DNA from: Saliniramus fredricksonii
Lineage (GTDB): Bacteria; Pseudomonadota; Alphaproteobacteria; Rhizobiales; Beijerinckiaceae
Direction of reading: 5' to 3'
Assembly (NCBI RefSeq): GCF_900094735.1
Contig: NZ_FMBM01000002.1
Span: forward strand, 1,922,001 to 1,986,000
DNA: 64,000 nucleotides
Part shown: piece by piece, positions 9,403 through 18,266 of the stretch
How positions within the stretch are numbered: position 1 is the stretch's first letter
Layout of the letters: each line of letters starts with the position of its first letter
Translations under genes and position numbers: made by a program
The notes under the pieces: generated by a model
What the model was told of the DNA's origin: nothing
What the model saw: the letters and a program-made list of their open reading frames with translations, nothing else
Databases searched by the model: none

Positions 9403-9939
9403 TCACCCGGCTGGGGCGAGATCGCGCTCGGGCTGGGGTGCAGGCTGGCGCAGGATCTGCGCCTCGACACCGGCGATGCGCGGGCGTCTGGCTGCAGCCC
9501 CGTCGAGCTTTGAGCGGTGGACGATGTCGCCGGCGCGGATCGCGCGCGACAGGCGGCCGACGCGCTCACGCAGCCATTCCCGCCAATCCGGCGCCCGGCG
9601 CGCCAGCCGCCCGATCGGATAGCCCTCGCGTTCGGCGATAAAGGCGAAGCGGTCGACCGCGCCGATCCAGCCTTCCAGAGGAATGTCACCGGCTTCGAGG
9701 CAGATGAACCAGTCGCGTCGTGCGAGCGCGGCGCCGGCGGACCACGGGTCAGACCCGGCTGCGATCACCACATGATGCGCGCCGGTCGCCTCGATGATCA
9801 GATCGATTGCCTCGCTTTCCTGCTCGACGATGACCACGGCGTCTGCCACGACGCCCTCGGCCACCCCGGTGACCAGGGCGGAAAGCGTTGCGGCGAGGGC
9901 CTCGGGCCCGGCGCGGGAATGGACAAGTGCGCTCAACAT
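9403..9939 (-). CDS. glycosyltransferase family 2-like protein (divergent)
   Basis: 178 residues. The first 90 resemble the nucleotide-binding half of GT-A enzymes: LSALVHSRAGPEALAATLSAL, then a hydrophobic beta strand (ADAVVIVEQES) and RRDWFICLEAGDIPLEGWI, where family members have the acidic metal-binding site; here the DxD is reduced to a single Asp. The protein is short for an active GT2 enzyme and its donor is unknown. ATG pairs at 9942 and 9939; neither has a clear ribosome binding site. It converges on moaB with an 11-base gap, an arrangement I recall from related genomes, but this is memory and not shown here. Confidence 0.55.
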   Translation of the reverse strand: MLSALVHSRAGPEALAATLSALVTGVAEGVVADAVVIVEQESEAIDLIIEATGAHHVVIAAGSDPWSAGAALARRDWFICLEAGDIPLEGWIGAVDRFAFIAEREGYPIGRLARRAPDWREWLRERVGRLSRAIRAGDIVHRSKLDGAAARRPRIAGVEAQILRQPAPQPERDLAPAG

Positions 9940-10037
9940 CATCAGCAAATATAAAGCAAAGCTTCGCAAATGTCTCCTGCTGCACTGCACAAATCGCGCG
10001 CACCCGCCGAAAGTCGCACGTGTTGCACGCCGCCCCG

Positions 10038-10508
10038 TCAGCCCGAGACGATGACCGGCTCCGTCAGATCGACGAATTCCTCGTCTCCGTCATCGCCGGC
10101 GCGCCACATCCCGAGCGCAAATGTGCCCGGCCCGTCAAGCACGGTGAGCGGGTGATGCCAGACATCCGCGCCGAAGATGATCCCCGCATCCGGCCCGGCA
10201 ATGAAAGCCTGCATCCGCTTGATATCCGGCCCGCCATTCGCCGCATGCGGCGCCACCACGACGAGCCAGCGCGCCGCCTGCATCGGCACGAAGCTCTGCG
10301 ACGAAAATTCATGCCGCTCCATCAGCTTCACTGCGAAGGGAAGCACCACCGGCTCGACCACGCGGGCAATGCTCAGGCTCGGCTTCGCCTCGGGGCGCAG
10401 GTTGGAAAGCCCCGCATCGAAATAATCCCGCCCGGGCCCGTCAGGCGCGCTCAGGACGGTGCCGAAGGGCGCGAAACTGGCGGGGTCGAGGGGTTGGGCT
10501 CTGATCAT
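10038..10508 (-). CDS. allA: ureidoglycolate lyase
   Basis: 156 residues, family length. Cleaves ureidoglycolate to glyoxylate and urea at the end of purine/allantoin breakdown. The cupin-like core is recognisable from IRAQPLDPASFAPFG at the N-terminus, then ERHEFSSQSFVPM, WLVVVAPH and the FGADVWHHPLTVLDGPGTFAL region. The ATG at 10508 matches the family start; a longer frame to 10595 adds a proline-rich non-conserved lead. No other allantoin gene is visible in the window. No good Shine-Dalgarno is seen. Confidence 0.9.
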   Translation of the reverse strand: MIRAQPLDPASFAPFGTVLSAPDGPGRDYFDAGLSNLRPEAKPSLSIARVVEPVVLPFAVKLMERHEFSSQSFVPMQAARWLVVVAPHAANGGPDIKRMQAFIAGPDAGIIFGADVWHHPLTVLDGPGTFALGMWRAGDDGDEEFVDLTEPVIVSG

Positions 10509-10610
10509 GGGGGGAGTGTAGCGGGGGATTTTCTGGGCGGATAGAGGGGGAAGCGGGCAGTATGGCTGCCCGTCATCGCCCGACCGATCCCCCAAAACAG
10601 CGCGATCCCG

Positions 10611-10991
10611 TTATTTCTGTCGCGCCTTGCGGTTTGCGTAGCGCTCATCGCGTGCGGCCTTTCGCGCGGCCTCATCCTCGATGACGCGCGAGACGCGGTC
10701 TTTCTCGGCCTTCTCACGGCCTTCAGCTTCGGCCTTGGCGGCGGCATCGGCGGCGGCCTGACGCTCCGTCGCGACAGCCTCGATCCGCGCCTGCTCATCG
10801 CGCTTCAGGCGTTCTTTCTCCGCCTGCCGTTCTTCCCTGGCCGCAGCGATAGCCTTGCGTTCTGCCTCGCGTGCGAGCCGGGTCGGCTCAGCGGCTTCCT
10901 TTGCGGCACGATAGGATTTCAGCAGAGCGGCCTTCGCTTCGGCAGCGGCGCTGCGGCGGTCAGCGAAATCATTGTCTTTCTTGTTCTTCAA
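10611..10991 (-). CDS. DUF6481 family protein, small and highly charged
   Basis: 126 residues, almost entirely Ala, Glu, Lys and Arg, predicted to be one long alpha helix or coiled coil (for example ERQAEKERLKRDEQARIEAV). It begins with a TTG codon (MKNKKDNDFADRR) that has GGAACAGAG upstream. This layout matches DUF6481, a family of about 110-130 residues found in alphaproteobacteria with no assigned function. It lies in a leftward run with the 73-residue basic protein and the cold-shock gene, but a terminator separates it from the latter. Confidence 0.7.
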   Translation of the reverse strand: MKNKKDNDFADRRSAAAEAKAALLKSYRAAKEAAEPTRLAREAERKAIAAAREERQAEKERLKRDEQARIEAVATERQAAADAAAKAEAEGREKAEKDRVSRVIEDEAARKAARDERYANRKARQK

Positions 10992-11026
10992 GTCTCTGTT
11001 CCGTTTCGATTCTGGTCACGCTGGGC

Positions 11027-11248
11027 TCAGGCCTTGATGGCCCGCCTCGATTTGAGCGCGGCTGTCGCCCGCGTGCGGTCATCCGCTTCCCTTGCCAGGC
11101 GGGCATTCTTCAATCGCGAAGTCTTGTCCTCGCGCGCCTGTGCCATCGTGTCGATTTCTTCAATGACGCGGTTTCGCGCCATCAGCTGCGATTGCACCTT
11201 CGTGAAGGCGCTCTCCGCCTGCTCGCGGGGCTTGCTATATTGCGACAT
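11027..11248 (-). CDS. small basic helical protein, unknown
   Basis: 73 residues, no cysteine, no hydrophobic segment, rich in Arg, Ala, Glu and Lys; predicted coiled coil with a basic end (ATAALKSRRAIKA). The ATG at 11248 is six bases after a GGAGGG, which decides the start over the ATG at 11254 and longer options. It is about 35 bases upstream of the DUF6481 gene on the same strand, so the two are probably cotranscribed. I do not recognise the family; a nucleic-acid-binding role is only a guess from charge. Confidence 0.6.
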   Translation of the reverse strand: MSQYSKPREQAESAFTKVQSQLMARNRVIEEIDTMAQAREDKTSRLKNARLAREADDRTRATAALKSRRAIKA

Positions 11249-11283
11249 GATCATCCCTCCGGCTCGCCTGATGACGAGCGGCA

Positions 11284-11311
11284 ATAAAAAAGGCCAGGCA
11301 AATGCCTGACC
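11284..11311 (-). terminator. Rho-independent terminator after the cold-shock gene
   Basis: On the minus strand AGGTCAGGCA and TGCCTGGCCT form a hairpin (one mismatch) with a two-base loop, followed at once by TTTTTTATT. It lies 65 bases past the cold-shock stop, upstream of the 73-residue gene, and should end the cold-shock transcript. Confidence 0.8.
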
Positions 11312-11375
11312 TCTCTCAGTCTCATACTCTCGACAGTGCCAGTACATCCGTGGTCAAAGGAGAGCTGATCCCGAT

Positions 11376-11585
11376 TCACGCAGCCTGCAAGTTGCAAGCC
11401 GACATCTTGCCGGACTTACGGTCCTGCTCCAGCTCGTAGCTGAGCTTCTGGCCCTCGACGATTTCGCGCATACCAGCGCGCTCGACGGCCGAGATATGGA
11501 CAAATGCGTCAGCACCACCATCATCCGGCTGGATGAAACCAAAGCCCTTGGTGGAATTGAACCATTTAACTGTGCCGGTGACCAT
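11376..11585 (-). CDS. cold-shock protein (CspA family)
   Basis: 69 residues, a single OB-fold nucleic-acid-binding domain. RNP1 (KGFGFIQPDD) and RNP2 (DAFVHISAVE) are intact, and it starts MVTGTVKWFNSTKGFGF as in the family. It melts RNA structure and acts as an RNA chaperone in cold or stationary phase. AAAGGGA precedes the ATG at 11585 at suitable distance. The 130-170 bases upstream are free of genes, consistent with the long 5' leader common for csp mRNAs, and a terminator follows, so it is probably monocistronic. Which csp paralogue this is cannot be told. Confidence 0.95.
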   Translation of the reverse strand: MVTGTVKWFNSTKGFGFIQPDDGGADAFVHISAVERAGMREIVEGQKLSYELEQDRKSGKMSACNLQAA

Positions 11586-11956
11586 GACGATCCCTTTCAT
11601 AGCATAGAGTGACCGCCGCCACGCAGAAGCGCGTTGCGGCTCAGGATAACGATTTTTGAAAGGGAGGTTCGTCCGGGCGCGACAGAAATCGCGCGATAAC
11701 CAAAGCTCAGCAAGCAAATATCGATGACACTGTTAGTAGAGGCAGTGCTATGCGATGTCAATGATTAGTTTTGTCGCCGGGTGGGCGGGGGGCGCAGATC
11801 GACTCCGGTGTCGAAGGATTCCCGCCCGGCGGCGTCAGGGGCGCGCAGGGCGGGGGAGTTTTTGGGGGATAAGGCGGTTAACAGGTATGCGTCTTTGTGG
11901 GGGTTGGTATTTCTCACCCGAATTTCTGAGAGCTGGCGTCCGGCGAGCTGCGCGTT
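11586..11956. other. gene-free region between the cold-shock gene and the IS256 element
   Basis: 371 bases. The first 150 would hold the cold-shock promoter and leader. From about 11765 the sequence turns very G-rich on the plus strand (runs such as GTGGGCGGGGGGC and GGGGGAGTTTTTGGGGG) with no supported frame. The last bases, TGCGCGTT at 11949-11956, are the left copy of the IS target duplication. Nothing else is seen. Confidence 0.5.
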
Positions 11957-13336
11957 GGGTCGCGTCCGTCAAGCTGGTGTAATTTTCTGGATGGCCTGAG
12001 GTCATGATCAGGCGGCTTTTGTGGTTATGCTGAGGATGGGATCGATCTCCTCCTTGTCGATCTGTGCGAATGCCTCGACCATCATGTAGCGGCTTGATGT
12101 CTGCCATTCGTCATTCTGCTCGAAGAGCACGGCGCCGATCAAACGCATGATGGATGCTTCATTGGGGAAGATCCCGACGACGTCGGCGCGTCGCTTGACC
12201 TCCTTGTTCAGACGTTCAATTGGGTTCGTGCTGTGCAGTTTGGTGCGATGCTGGCGCGGGAATGACATGTAGGCCAGCACGTCGTGCTCGCTGGCATCCA
12301 TGAGATCGGCCAGTTTTGGCCAGCGCGGGCGCAGTTGCTCTGCGACCTTGCGCCAGGTTTCGCCGGCATGGGTGCGGTCGGGTTGATCGAAGGCCTGTCG
12401 GATGGCAGCGGCGACGACAGTATGCTGACCACGCGAGACATGGGCCAGGGCGTTGCGCATCCAGTGGACGCGACAGCGTTGCCAGGTTGCTTCGAAGACC
12501 CGGGCGATGGCGGCTTTGAGGCCTGTATGCGCGTCGCTGATGACCAGTCTGACGCCCCCCAGGCCGCGAACGCGCAGGGATCGAAGGAACTCGGTCCAGA
12601 ATGTCTCGGCCTCGGACGGGCCGATACCGAGGCCGATGATCTCACGGCGTCCCTCGGTGTTGGCGGCCACGGCGATTATTGCGGCGACTGGTACGATCCG
12701 TCCGCCCTGGCGCACCTTCAGATAGGTGGCGTCGAGCCAGAGATAGGGCCATTCGCCGGTGAGCGGGCGGTTCAGGAACTCGCCGACACGTTCGTCGATG
12801 TCCTTGCACAGCTTCGACACCGTGCTCTTCGAAATGCCGCTCAGCCCCATGGCCTGCACCAGCTCATCGACGCGACGGGTCGAGACACCACTGATCCACG
12901 CCTCCTGGATGACGGCCACCAGCGCCTGTTCCGAGGTCTTGCGCGCTTCGAGAAAGCCCGGGAAGTAACTGCCTTGACGCAGCTTGGGAACCCGCAGGTT
13001 CAGCGTGCCCAGACGGGTATCGAGAGCGCGCTCTCGATACCCGTTACGCCACGTTGTGCGTTCGCCGCTGCGCTCGTGCTTGCCAGCGCCGATCAGGCCT
13101 TCGACATCCGCCTCCATGATCAGCTGCAGGACGGCCTCGGCAACGCTGCGCAGAAAGTCTCCCTGATCGTGCTTGGCCAGAAGTTCGGACAGGTCCATGT
13201 TCGTCTTGGTCATCGGGGTCTCCATGTGGTCCGGGGTTGAAGTCAGCAAACTCCACCTCGACCATACACCTCGATGGCCACCCAGGATCACACCGTTGAC
13301 GGCACTGAAATTACACCAGCTCCTTGGACGCTACCC
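11957..13336 (-). mobile_element. IS256-family insertion sequence, complete
   Basis: 1380 bases. Terminal inverted repeats: left GGGTCGCGTCC at 11957, right (reverse complement) GGGTAGCGTCC ending at 13336; after four unmatched bases both continue AGCTGGTGTAATTT (left 11972-11985, right 13308-13321). An 8-bp direct repeat TGCGCGTT flanks it at 11949-11956 and 13337-13344, the target duplication length normal for IS256. It contains one intact transposase gene. Boundaries may shift by one base because the duplication abuts G residues. Confidence 0.93.
12008..13213 (-). CDS. IS256-family transposase
   Basis: 401 residues, full length and undamaged. DDE catalytic residues are in expected places: Asp in LWLDATYLKV (about 161), Asp in VISDAHTGL (about 227), and the Glu of the NPIERLNKEVKRR signature (about 333). 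These are the Mutator/IS256 hallmarks, including the C/D(2)H-like region RCRVHWMRNAL at about 247. The ATG at 13213 has GGAG seven bases ahead; an ATG four codons earlier is possible. The gene is intact, so the element may still be mobile. Confidence 0.96.
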   Translation of the reverse strand: MTKTNMDLSELLAKHDQGDFLRSVAEAVLQLIMEADVEGLIGAGKHERSGERTTWRNGYRERALDTRLGTLNLRVPKLRQGSYFPGFLEARKTSEQALVAVIQEAWISGVSTRRVDELVQAMGLSGISKSTVSKLCKDIDERVGEFLNRPLTGEWPYLWLDATYLKVRQGGRIVPVAAIIAVAANTEGRREIIGLGIGPSEAETFWTEFLRSLRVRGLGGVRLVISDAHTGLKAAIARVFEATWQRCRVHWMRNALAHVSRGQHTVVAAAIRQAFDQPDRTHAGETWRKVAEQLRPRWPKLADLMDASEHDVLAYMSFPRQHRTKLHSTNPIERLNKEVKRRADVVGIFPNEASIMRLIGAVLFEQNDEWQTSSRYMMVEAFAQIDKEEIDPILSITTKAA

Positions 13337-13602
13337 TGCGCGTTGGGGCATGACTTGGGATGGGAAGCGGTCGGGCTGCGCGATCTCAGCATGCGACGTA
13401 TCACCATTCGAAGCACGTCAACGAGAACGGCTGGATCGAAAGCCTATCTTGCGCTGCTAACGCCCACGACTAAACGGCTGTCCATGCCGAGACTTGTGGA
13501 CATCCCTACATTTTTTCTGCAGTTCCGGAAAACTAATTTTACATCTGCAGGAAACGTACCCTAGATTGCGTACGCCCATATGCTGATTGATAGGAGTCTC
13601 GA
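13337..13602. other. flank of the IS256 element and upstream region of the ParA gene
   Basis: 266 bases starting with the right copy of the target duplication. The composition drops in GC from about 13470. CTGCAG occurs at 13519 and again near 13550 around a T-run, but no clear operator can be defined. TAGGAG at about 13590 is the ribosome binding site of the ParA gene. No coding frame is supported. Confidence 0.4.
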
Positions 13603-14604
13603 ATGACCAAAAGCATTGCGATTTTCAATAACAAAGGCGGCGTCGGAAAAACGACATACATGTATCACGTTGGGCATCTTCTCGCCGCGCGTGGGCTCAC
13701 CGTGCTGATGGTTGATTGCGACAGTCAGTGCAATCTTACTGCGTATTGCTTCGGCGACACTGCAATTCGACACTCCTGGGGCCCGGACGGCAACAGCATC
13801 TACCGAGCACTTGAGCGTGTTGCACGAGGCATCGGCGACATTCGCCAGAGGCAACCTAGTCCTGTTCCACATGCTAAGGGCAAGCTATACCTCGTGCCCG
13901 GAGACCTTCGCCTGAGCGATTTCGAAGATACATTGGGAGACACTTGGAGTGCCGCACGAGGCGGTAATGAGCCGGCGGTGCGAGCTCAATCTGCAATCCA
14001 TCGCTACATTAGATGGGCGAGCGAGAAAGTAGGCGCAGACTTGGTGTTGTTGGATCTTGGCCCCAATCTAGGCGCACTGAACCGAGCCGTCCTTGCCTCA
14101 GCGGATTATTTCATTACGCCGTTGGCTCCCGACCTATTTTCCATCAAAGGAACCGAAAACCTCGGCAACAAGCTCGTCGCATGGCGAAATGAGTGGGATC
14201 AAACTAACGCTGCATGGCAGGATCCCACCCTGTCGATTCCGAAGGGGAAACCAACCTACCTTGGCTATGTTGTTCAACAACATAATATCCGTACAAATGC
14301 AGCTGGAATGACGGAAGGCTGGCAAATTTATGGGAACGAACTCGAGCCTGCGATTCAAGAAAACATCATCAACAAGCTCACCCCGCTGAATCAAGTCCAA
14401 TTTTGGACTGATGATGACTATAAGCTAGGCATGATTCCGAATCTTCACAGCCTTGTTCCGTACTCAATGGATGCCAAGAAGCCCATTTTTTACTGTAATT
14501 CTGGCGATGGTGTACGCGGCGCTCATCTAAAAAAAGCGCATGACTCAGCTGATCACTTTGAAGACATTGTTGATACTTTGAATTCGGTTTCCTCTTGGCC
14601 TTAG
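13603..14604 (+). CDS. ParA/Soj-type P-loop ATPase, orphan
   Basis: 333 residues. Deviant Walker A KGGVGKTT is at 11-18, the switch strand VLMVDCDSQCNLT at about 34-46, and a Walker-B-like VLLDLGPNLGALNRAVLASADYFITPL in the middle, where classical ParA has IDTPP. TAGGAG precedes the ATG. The family are dimerising ATPases that position plasmids, chromosomes or protein clusters. There is no parB-like gene or visible parS iteron beside it, it is lower in GC and more A/T-ending in codon use than its neighbours, and it sits directly beside an IS256 element. That suggests acquisition by transfer. Whether it is a partition remnant, a protein-positioning factor or part of a defence function cannot be decided here. 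Confidence 0.85.
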   Translation: MTKSIAIFNNKGGVGKTTYMYHVGHLLAARGLTVLMVDCDSQCNLTAYCFGDTAIRHSWGPDGNSIYRALERVARGIGDIRQRQPSPVPHAKGKLYLVPGDLRLSDFEDTLGDTWSAARGGNEPAVRAQSAIHRYIRWASEKVGADLVLLDLGPNLGALNRAVLASADYFITPLAPDLFSIKGTENLGNKLVAWRNEWDQTNAAWQDPTLSIPKGKPTYLGYVVQQHNIRTNAAGMTEGWQIYGNELEPAIQENIINKLTPLNQVQFWTDDDYKLGMIPNLHSLVPYSMDAKKPIFYCNSGDGVRGAHLKKAHDSADHFEDIVDTLNSVSSWP

Positions 14605-14831
14605 TAATTGCTTGTATATACATAATTATTTTGCATTACATTAGTTGATTGCATTTAGAACGCTATAAAATTCGAAATACACCTGAACAGAGAAAGCGCT
14701 TTTCGGTTGACATGGCCGAAAAGAGATCCTGACCATTACAGTATTTGAATTGAATGGTTGGGAAGTTTTTGGGTACCGACGCCGTCGAAGCGACTTGCTG
14801 AAATGAAGTCGACTACATTCTTTGCCCCCCC

Positions 14832-17216
14832 TCACGTCCGCTCCACAAAACTATCCAGCACCATCTTCCGCCCCGCCTTGTCGAATTCCACCGTGAGCTT
14901 GTTGCCGTCCACCGCCGCGACGGTACCCGGCCCGAATTTCATATGCAGCACCCGCGCGCCGGGCTCGAAAGTCGATTCCGTGCCCGTTGAACGCGCGACG
15001 AGTTCGCCCTCGATCACCGTCGGGCCGGATCGTCCGCCGCCGCCGCGCCAGCCGCCGCCGCCCGCATCGCTGAAGCCGCCGGCGGCCTTGCGGCTTTGGG
15101 CGCGCTGCCAGCCGGGGGTTTCGTAGCTGGAGCCGAAGCTTTCGATCTGGTCGAAGCGCGAGCCGCCCGGGCGTCCACCGAAACCACCACCAAATCCCCC
15201 ACCGAACTGCGCCTGCGCCTCCGTCACCTCGACGGATTCTTCCGGCAGCTCGTCGACGAAGCGGCTCGGCACCGTGGCGTTCCACATGCCGTGGATGCGC
15301 CGGTTCGAGGCGAAGAAGATCTTGGCCCGGCGGCGCGCGCGGGTGAGGCCGACATGGGCGAGGCGGCGCTCTTCCTCGAGGCCCGACAGGCCGCTTTCAT
15401 CGAGGGCGCGCTGGTTGGGAAACAGCCCCTCCTCCCAGCCGGGGAGGAAGACGGTGTCGAATTCGAGCCCCTTGGCCGCGTGCAGCGTCATCAGGCTGAC
15501 GCGGTCCTCGTTATCGGCCTCGTTGCGCTCCATCACCAGCGAGACATGTTCGAGGAAGGAAAGCAGATCGGGGAATTCCTCCATCGAGCGGACGAATTCC
15601 TTCAGGTTCTCCAGCCTGCCATGGGCATCGGCGGATTTGTCCTTCTGCCACATGTCGGTATAGCCGGATTCCTCCAGAACCACCTCGGCGAGCTCGTGAT
15701 GCGGCATGGTCTCCCGCATCGCGCTCCAGCGCTCGAAAGCCGCCATCAGATTGCGCAGGGTGTTGCGCGGCTTCGCCTTGAGCTCGTCCGTCTCCACGAG
15801 AAAGCGCGTGGCCTGCATCAGCGGCACCTGAGCCGCACGGGCGTGGTTGTGCAGGATCTGCAAGGTCGCATCGCCCAGCCCGCGCTTGGGCGTGTTGACG
15901 ATGCGCTCGAAAGCAAGATCGTCGCTCGGCGAATTCACGCAGCGCAGATAAGCCAGCGCATCGCGGATCTCGGCGCGCTCGAAGAAGCGCGGGCCGCCGA
16001 TGACGCGATAGGGCAGCCCGAGCTGGACGAAGCGATCCTCGATCTCGCGCATCTGCGCCGAGACACGCACCAGCACGGCGATCTGCGACAGCGCGTGACG
16101 GTTGGCCTGCAGCGCCTCGATCTCCTCGCCGATGGCGCGCGCCTCCTCGCCCGAATCCCAGGCGCCGGTGACAGTGACCTTCTCGCCGGGCTCGTCCTCT
16201 GTATGGAGCGTCTTGCCGAGACGGCCTTCATTGAAGGCGATGAGATGCGAGGCGGCGGAGAGGATATGCCCGGTGGAGCGGTAATTGCGCTCCAGCCGCA
16301 CCACGGTGGCGCCGGGAAAATCGTGCTCGAAGCGCAGGATGTTGTCGACCTCGGCCCCGCGCCAGCCATAGATCGACTGGTCGTCATCGCCGACACAGGC
16401 CAGGTTCTTGCGCTTTTGCGCGATCAGCCGCAGCCAGAGATACTGCGCGACATTGGTATCCTGATACTCGTCCACCAGCATGTAGCGGAAGCGGTTCTGG
16501 TAGAGCTCCAGAATATCCGGATTCTCGCGCCACAGCCGCAGGCATTCGAGCAGGAGATCGCCGAAATCGGCGGCGTTGAGCGTCTTCAGGCGCTGCTGGT
16601 AGAGCGCATAGAGCTCGCCCCCGCGCCCATGCGCGAAGGCGCCGGCCTCGCCGGGCGGCACCTTGTCGGGCCCGAGCCCGCGATTCTTCCACGAATCGAT
16701 CAGCCCGGCGAGCTGGCGCGGCGGCCAGCGTTTCTCGTCGATCCCCTCGGCCTGGAGAATCTGCTTGAGCAGGCGCAGCTGGTCGTCGGTGGCGAGGATG
16801 GTGAAATCGGAGCGCAGATCGACGAGCTCGGCATGCCGGCGCAGGATCTTGGCGCTGATCGAGTGGAAGGTGCCGAGCCAGGGCATGCCCTCGCCGACCT
16901 CGCCGATCAGCGCGGCGATGCGCTCTTTCATCTCCCGCGCGGCTTTGTTCGTGAAGGTGACCGAGAGGATCTCGAAGGGGCGCGCCTTGCCCGTGGCGAT
17001 CAGATGCGCGATCCGCGTGGTGAGCACCCGCGTCTTCCCCGTCCCTGCGCCGGCCAGCACCAGAACCGGCCCCTCCGTCGCCTCGACGGCGCGACGCTGC
17101 TCGTCGTTCAGACCTTCCAGATAGATGGCAGGCGGGGAAGCCGCAGCGCGGGCGCGCGCGGAAATGGAACCGCCTCGAGCGGGCGGCACTCTCTCGTGAT
17201 CATCGGGCCGACTCAT
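14832..17216 (-). CDS. UvrD/PcrA-type superfamily 1 DNA helicase
   Basis: About 794 residues. 3'-5' DNA helicase of repair and replication restart. Motif I GAGTGKT at about 56-62, motif II DEYQDTN, motif III GDDDQSIYGWRGA, motif IV NYRSTGHIL, motif V LMTLHAAKGLEFDTVFL and motif VI VGLTRARRRAKI are all present, so it should be active. A Gly-rich, low-complexity linker (GGGFGGGFGG and later GGGGWRGGGG) precedes a C-terminal Tudor-like module (EPGARVLHMKFGPGTV...VEFDKAGRKMVL) that in PcrA/UvrD contacts RNA polymerase. The ATG at 17216 starts a reasonable N-terminus; an earlier start to 17264 is possible. The 227 bases to the ParA gene are A/T-rich and empty. Confidence 0.95.
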   Translation of the reverse strand: MSRPDDHERVPPARGGSISARARAAASPPAIYLEGLNDEQRRAVEATEGPVLVLAGAGTGKTRVLTTRIAHLIATGKARPFEILSVTFTNKAAREMKERIAALIGEVGEGMPWLGTFHSISAKILRRHAELVDLRSDFTILATDDQLRLLKQILQAEGIDEKRWPPRQLAGLIDSWKNRGLGPDKVPPGEAGAFAHGRGGELYALYQQRLKTLNAADFGDLLLECLRLWRENPDILELYQNRFRYMLVDEYQDTNVAQYLWLRLIAQKRKNLACVGDDDQSIYGWRGAEVDNILRFEHDFPGATVVRLERNYRSTGHILSAASHLIAFNEGRLGKTLHTEDEPGEKVTVTGAWDSGEEARAIGEEIEALQANRHALSQIAVLVRVSAQMREIEDRFVQLGLPYRVIGGPRFFERAEIRDALAYLRCVNSPSDDLAFERIVNTPKRGLGDATLQILHNHARAAQVPLMQATRFLVETDELKAKPRNTLRNLMAAFERWSAMRETMPHHELAEVVLEESGYTDMWQKDKSADAHGRLENLKEFVRSMEEFPDLLSFLEHVSLVMERNEADNEDRVSLMTLHAAKGLEFDTVFLPGWEEGLFPNQRALDESGLSGLEEERRLAHVGLTRARRRAKIFFASNRRIHGMWNATVPSRFVDELPEESVEVTEAQAQFGGGFGGGFGGRPGGSRFDQIESFGSSYETPGWQRAQSRKAAGGFSDAGGGGWRGGGGRSGPTVIEGELVARSTGTESTFEPGARVLHMKFGPGTVAAVDGNKLTVEFDKAGRKMVLDSFVERT

Positions 17217-17291
17217 GCGCCGAACATGGACCAGAACACGAACGTCGTCGAGTCGCTCCGCCACTGTGCGAAGCGGATTTCGCCCGCGCGT

Positions 17292-18266
17292 TCACGCCCG
17301 CCGCCGCTCCCATTCCAGCGCATGGCGCACGATGGTCTCGAGATCATCGTGACGCGGTTTCCAGCCGAGCAGGCCGGGGAGCTTGTCGGCGCGCGAGACC
17401 AGAGCCGCCGGGTCGCCGGCGCGGCGCGGCGCCTCGGTGACGGGGAAGTCGCTTCCTGAGACCCGCTTCACCATGGCGATCACCTCGCGCACCGAGAAGC
17501 CATGGCCGTAGCCGCAATTCAGCACGAGATTGTCGCCGCCACCGCGCAGATGGGCGAGCGCGCGCAGATGCGCATCGGCGAGATCGGTGACGTGGATATA
17601 GTCGCGCAGGCAGGTCCCGTCCGGGGTCGGATAATCGGTGCCGAAGATCGACAGGCCCGGGCGCTTGCCGAGCGCGGCTTCGCAGGCGACCTTGATCAGA
17701 TGCGTGGCGTTGGGTGTGGACTGCCCCGATCGCCCCTGCGGATCGGCCCCGGCCACGTTGAAATAGCGCAGGACGACATAGCGCAGCGGCAGGACATGCG
17801 CCGCATCGGCGAGCATCCACTCGCTCATCAGCTTGGAACGACCATAGGGGTTGATCGGCGCCGGCGGCACCTCCTCGCTCACCGGCGATTCCTCCGGCTC
17901 GCCATAGATTGCGGCGGTCGAGGAGAAGATCACCTGCCCGACCCCGGCATCCTGCACGGCGGCGATGAGGGCGCGGGTCTTGACGGTGTTCGCCTCGTAA
18001 TAGCCGAGCGGATCGGCCACCGAATCGGGCACCACGATACGCGCCGCGAAATGCGCCAGCGCGCTCACGCCGTGCTGCGCGACGATATCGCGCACCAGTG
18101 CCTGATCGCTGACATCCCCGATGATCAGCGGCACGCCCTCGGGCACGGCATCGCGGTGGCCGGTCGAGAGATCGTCGAGAACGACGACGCGCTCCCCCGA
18201 ATCGCGCAGTGCGAGCACCATATGGCTGCCGATATAGCCCGCACCGCCGGTCACCAGCACTGTCAT
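17292..18266 (-). CDS. galE: UDP-glucose 4-epimerase
   Basis: 324 residues. Short-chain dehydrogenase fold that interconverts UDP-glucose and UDP-galactose with bound NAD. NAD motif TGGAGYIGSH at 6-15, catalytic Ser/Thr in IFSSTAAIYG (about 113-122), YGRSK (Tyr about 141, Lys about 145) and the substrate motif LRYFNVAGADP all fit GalE. GGAGAG before the ATG at 18266 decides the start over an ATG seven codons earlier. It is divergent from galU, with 169 bases between, so both UDP-sugar steps are encoded side by side; the products feed surface polysaccharide. Confidence 0.95.
   Translation of the reverse strand: MTVLVTGGAGYIGSHMVLALRDSGERVVVLDDLSTGHRDAVPEGVPLIIGDVSDQALVRDIVAQHGVSALAHFAARIVVPDSVADPLGYYEANTVKTRALIAAVQDAGVGQVIFSSTAAIYGEPEESPVSEEVPPAPINPYGRSKLMSEWMLADAAHVLPLRYVVLRYFNVAGADPQGRSGQSTPNATHLIKVACEAALGKRPGLSIFGTDYPTPDGTCLRDYIHVTDLADAHLRALAHLRGGGDNLVLNCGYGHGFSVREVIAMVKRVSGSDFPVTEAPRRAGDPAALVSRADKLPGLLGWKPRHDDLETIVRHALEWERRRA

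Noticed and set aside
14641-14835. 64-codon minus-strand frame after the ParA gene, considered as a ParA partner
   Set aside because: No ribosome binding site, product has no ParB-like features and is convergent with ParA.
15096-17459. 787-codon frame on the plus strand
   Set aside because: It is antisense to the uvrD-type helicase in high-GC DNA; the opposite frame carries all seven helicase motifs.
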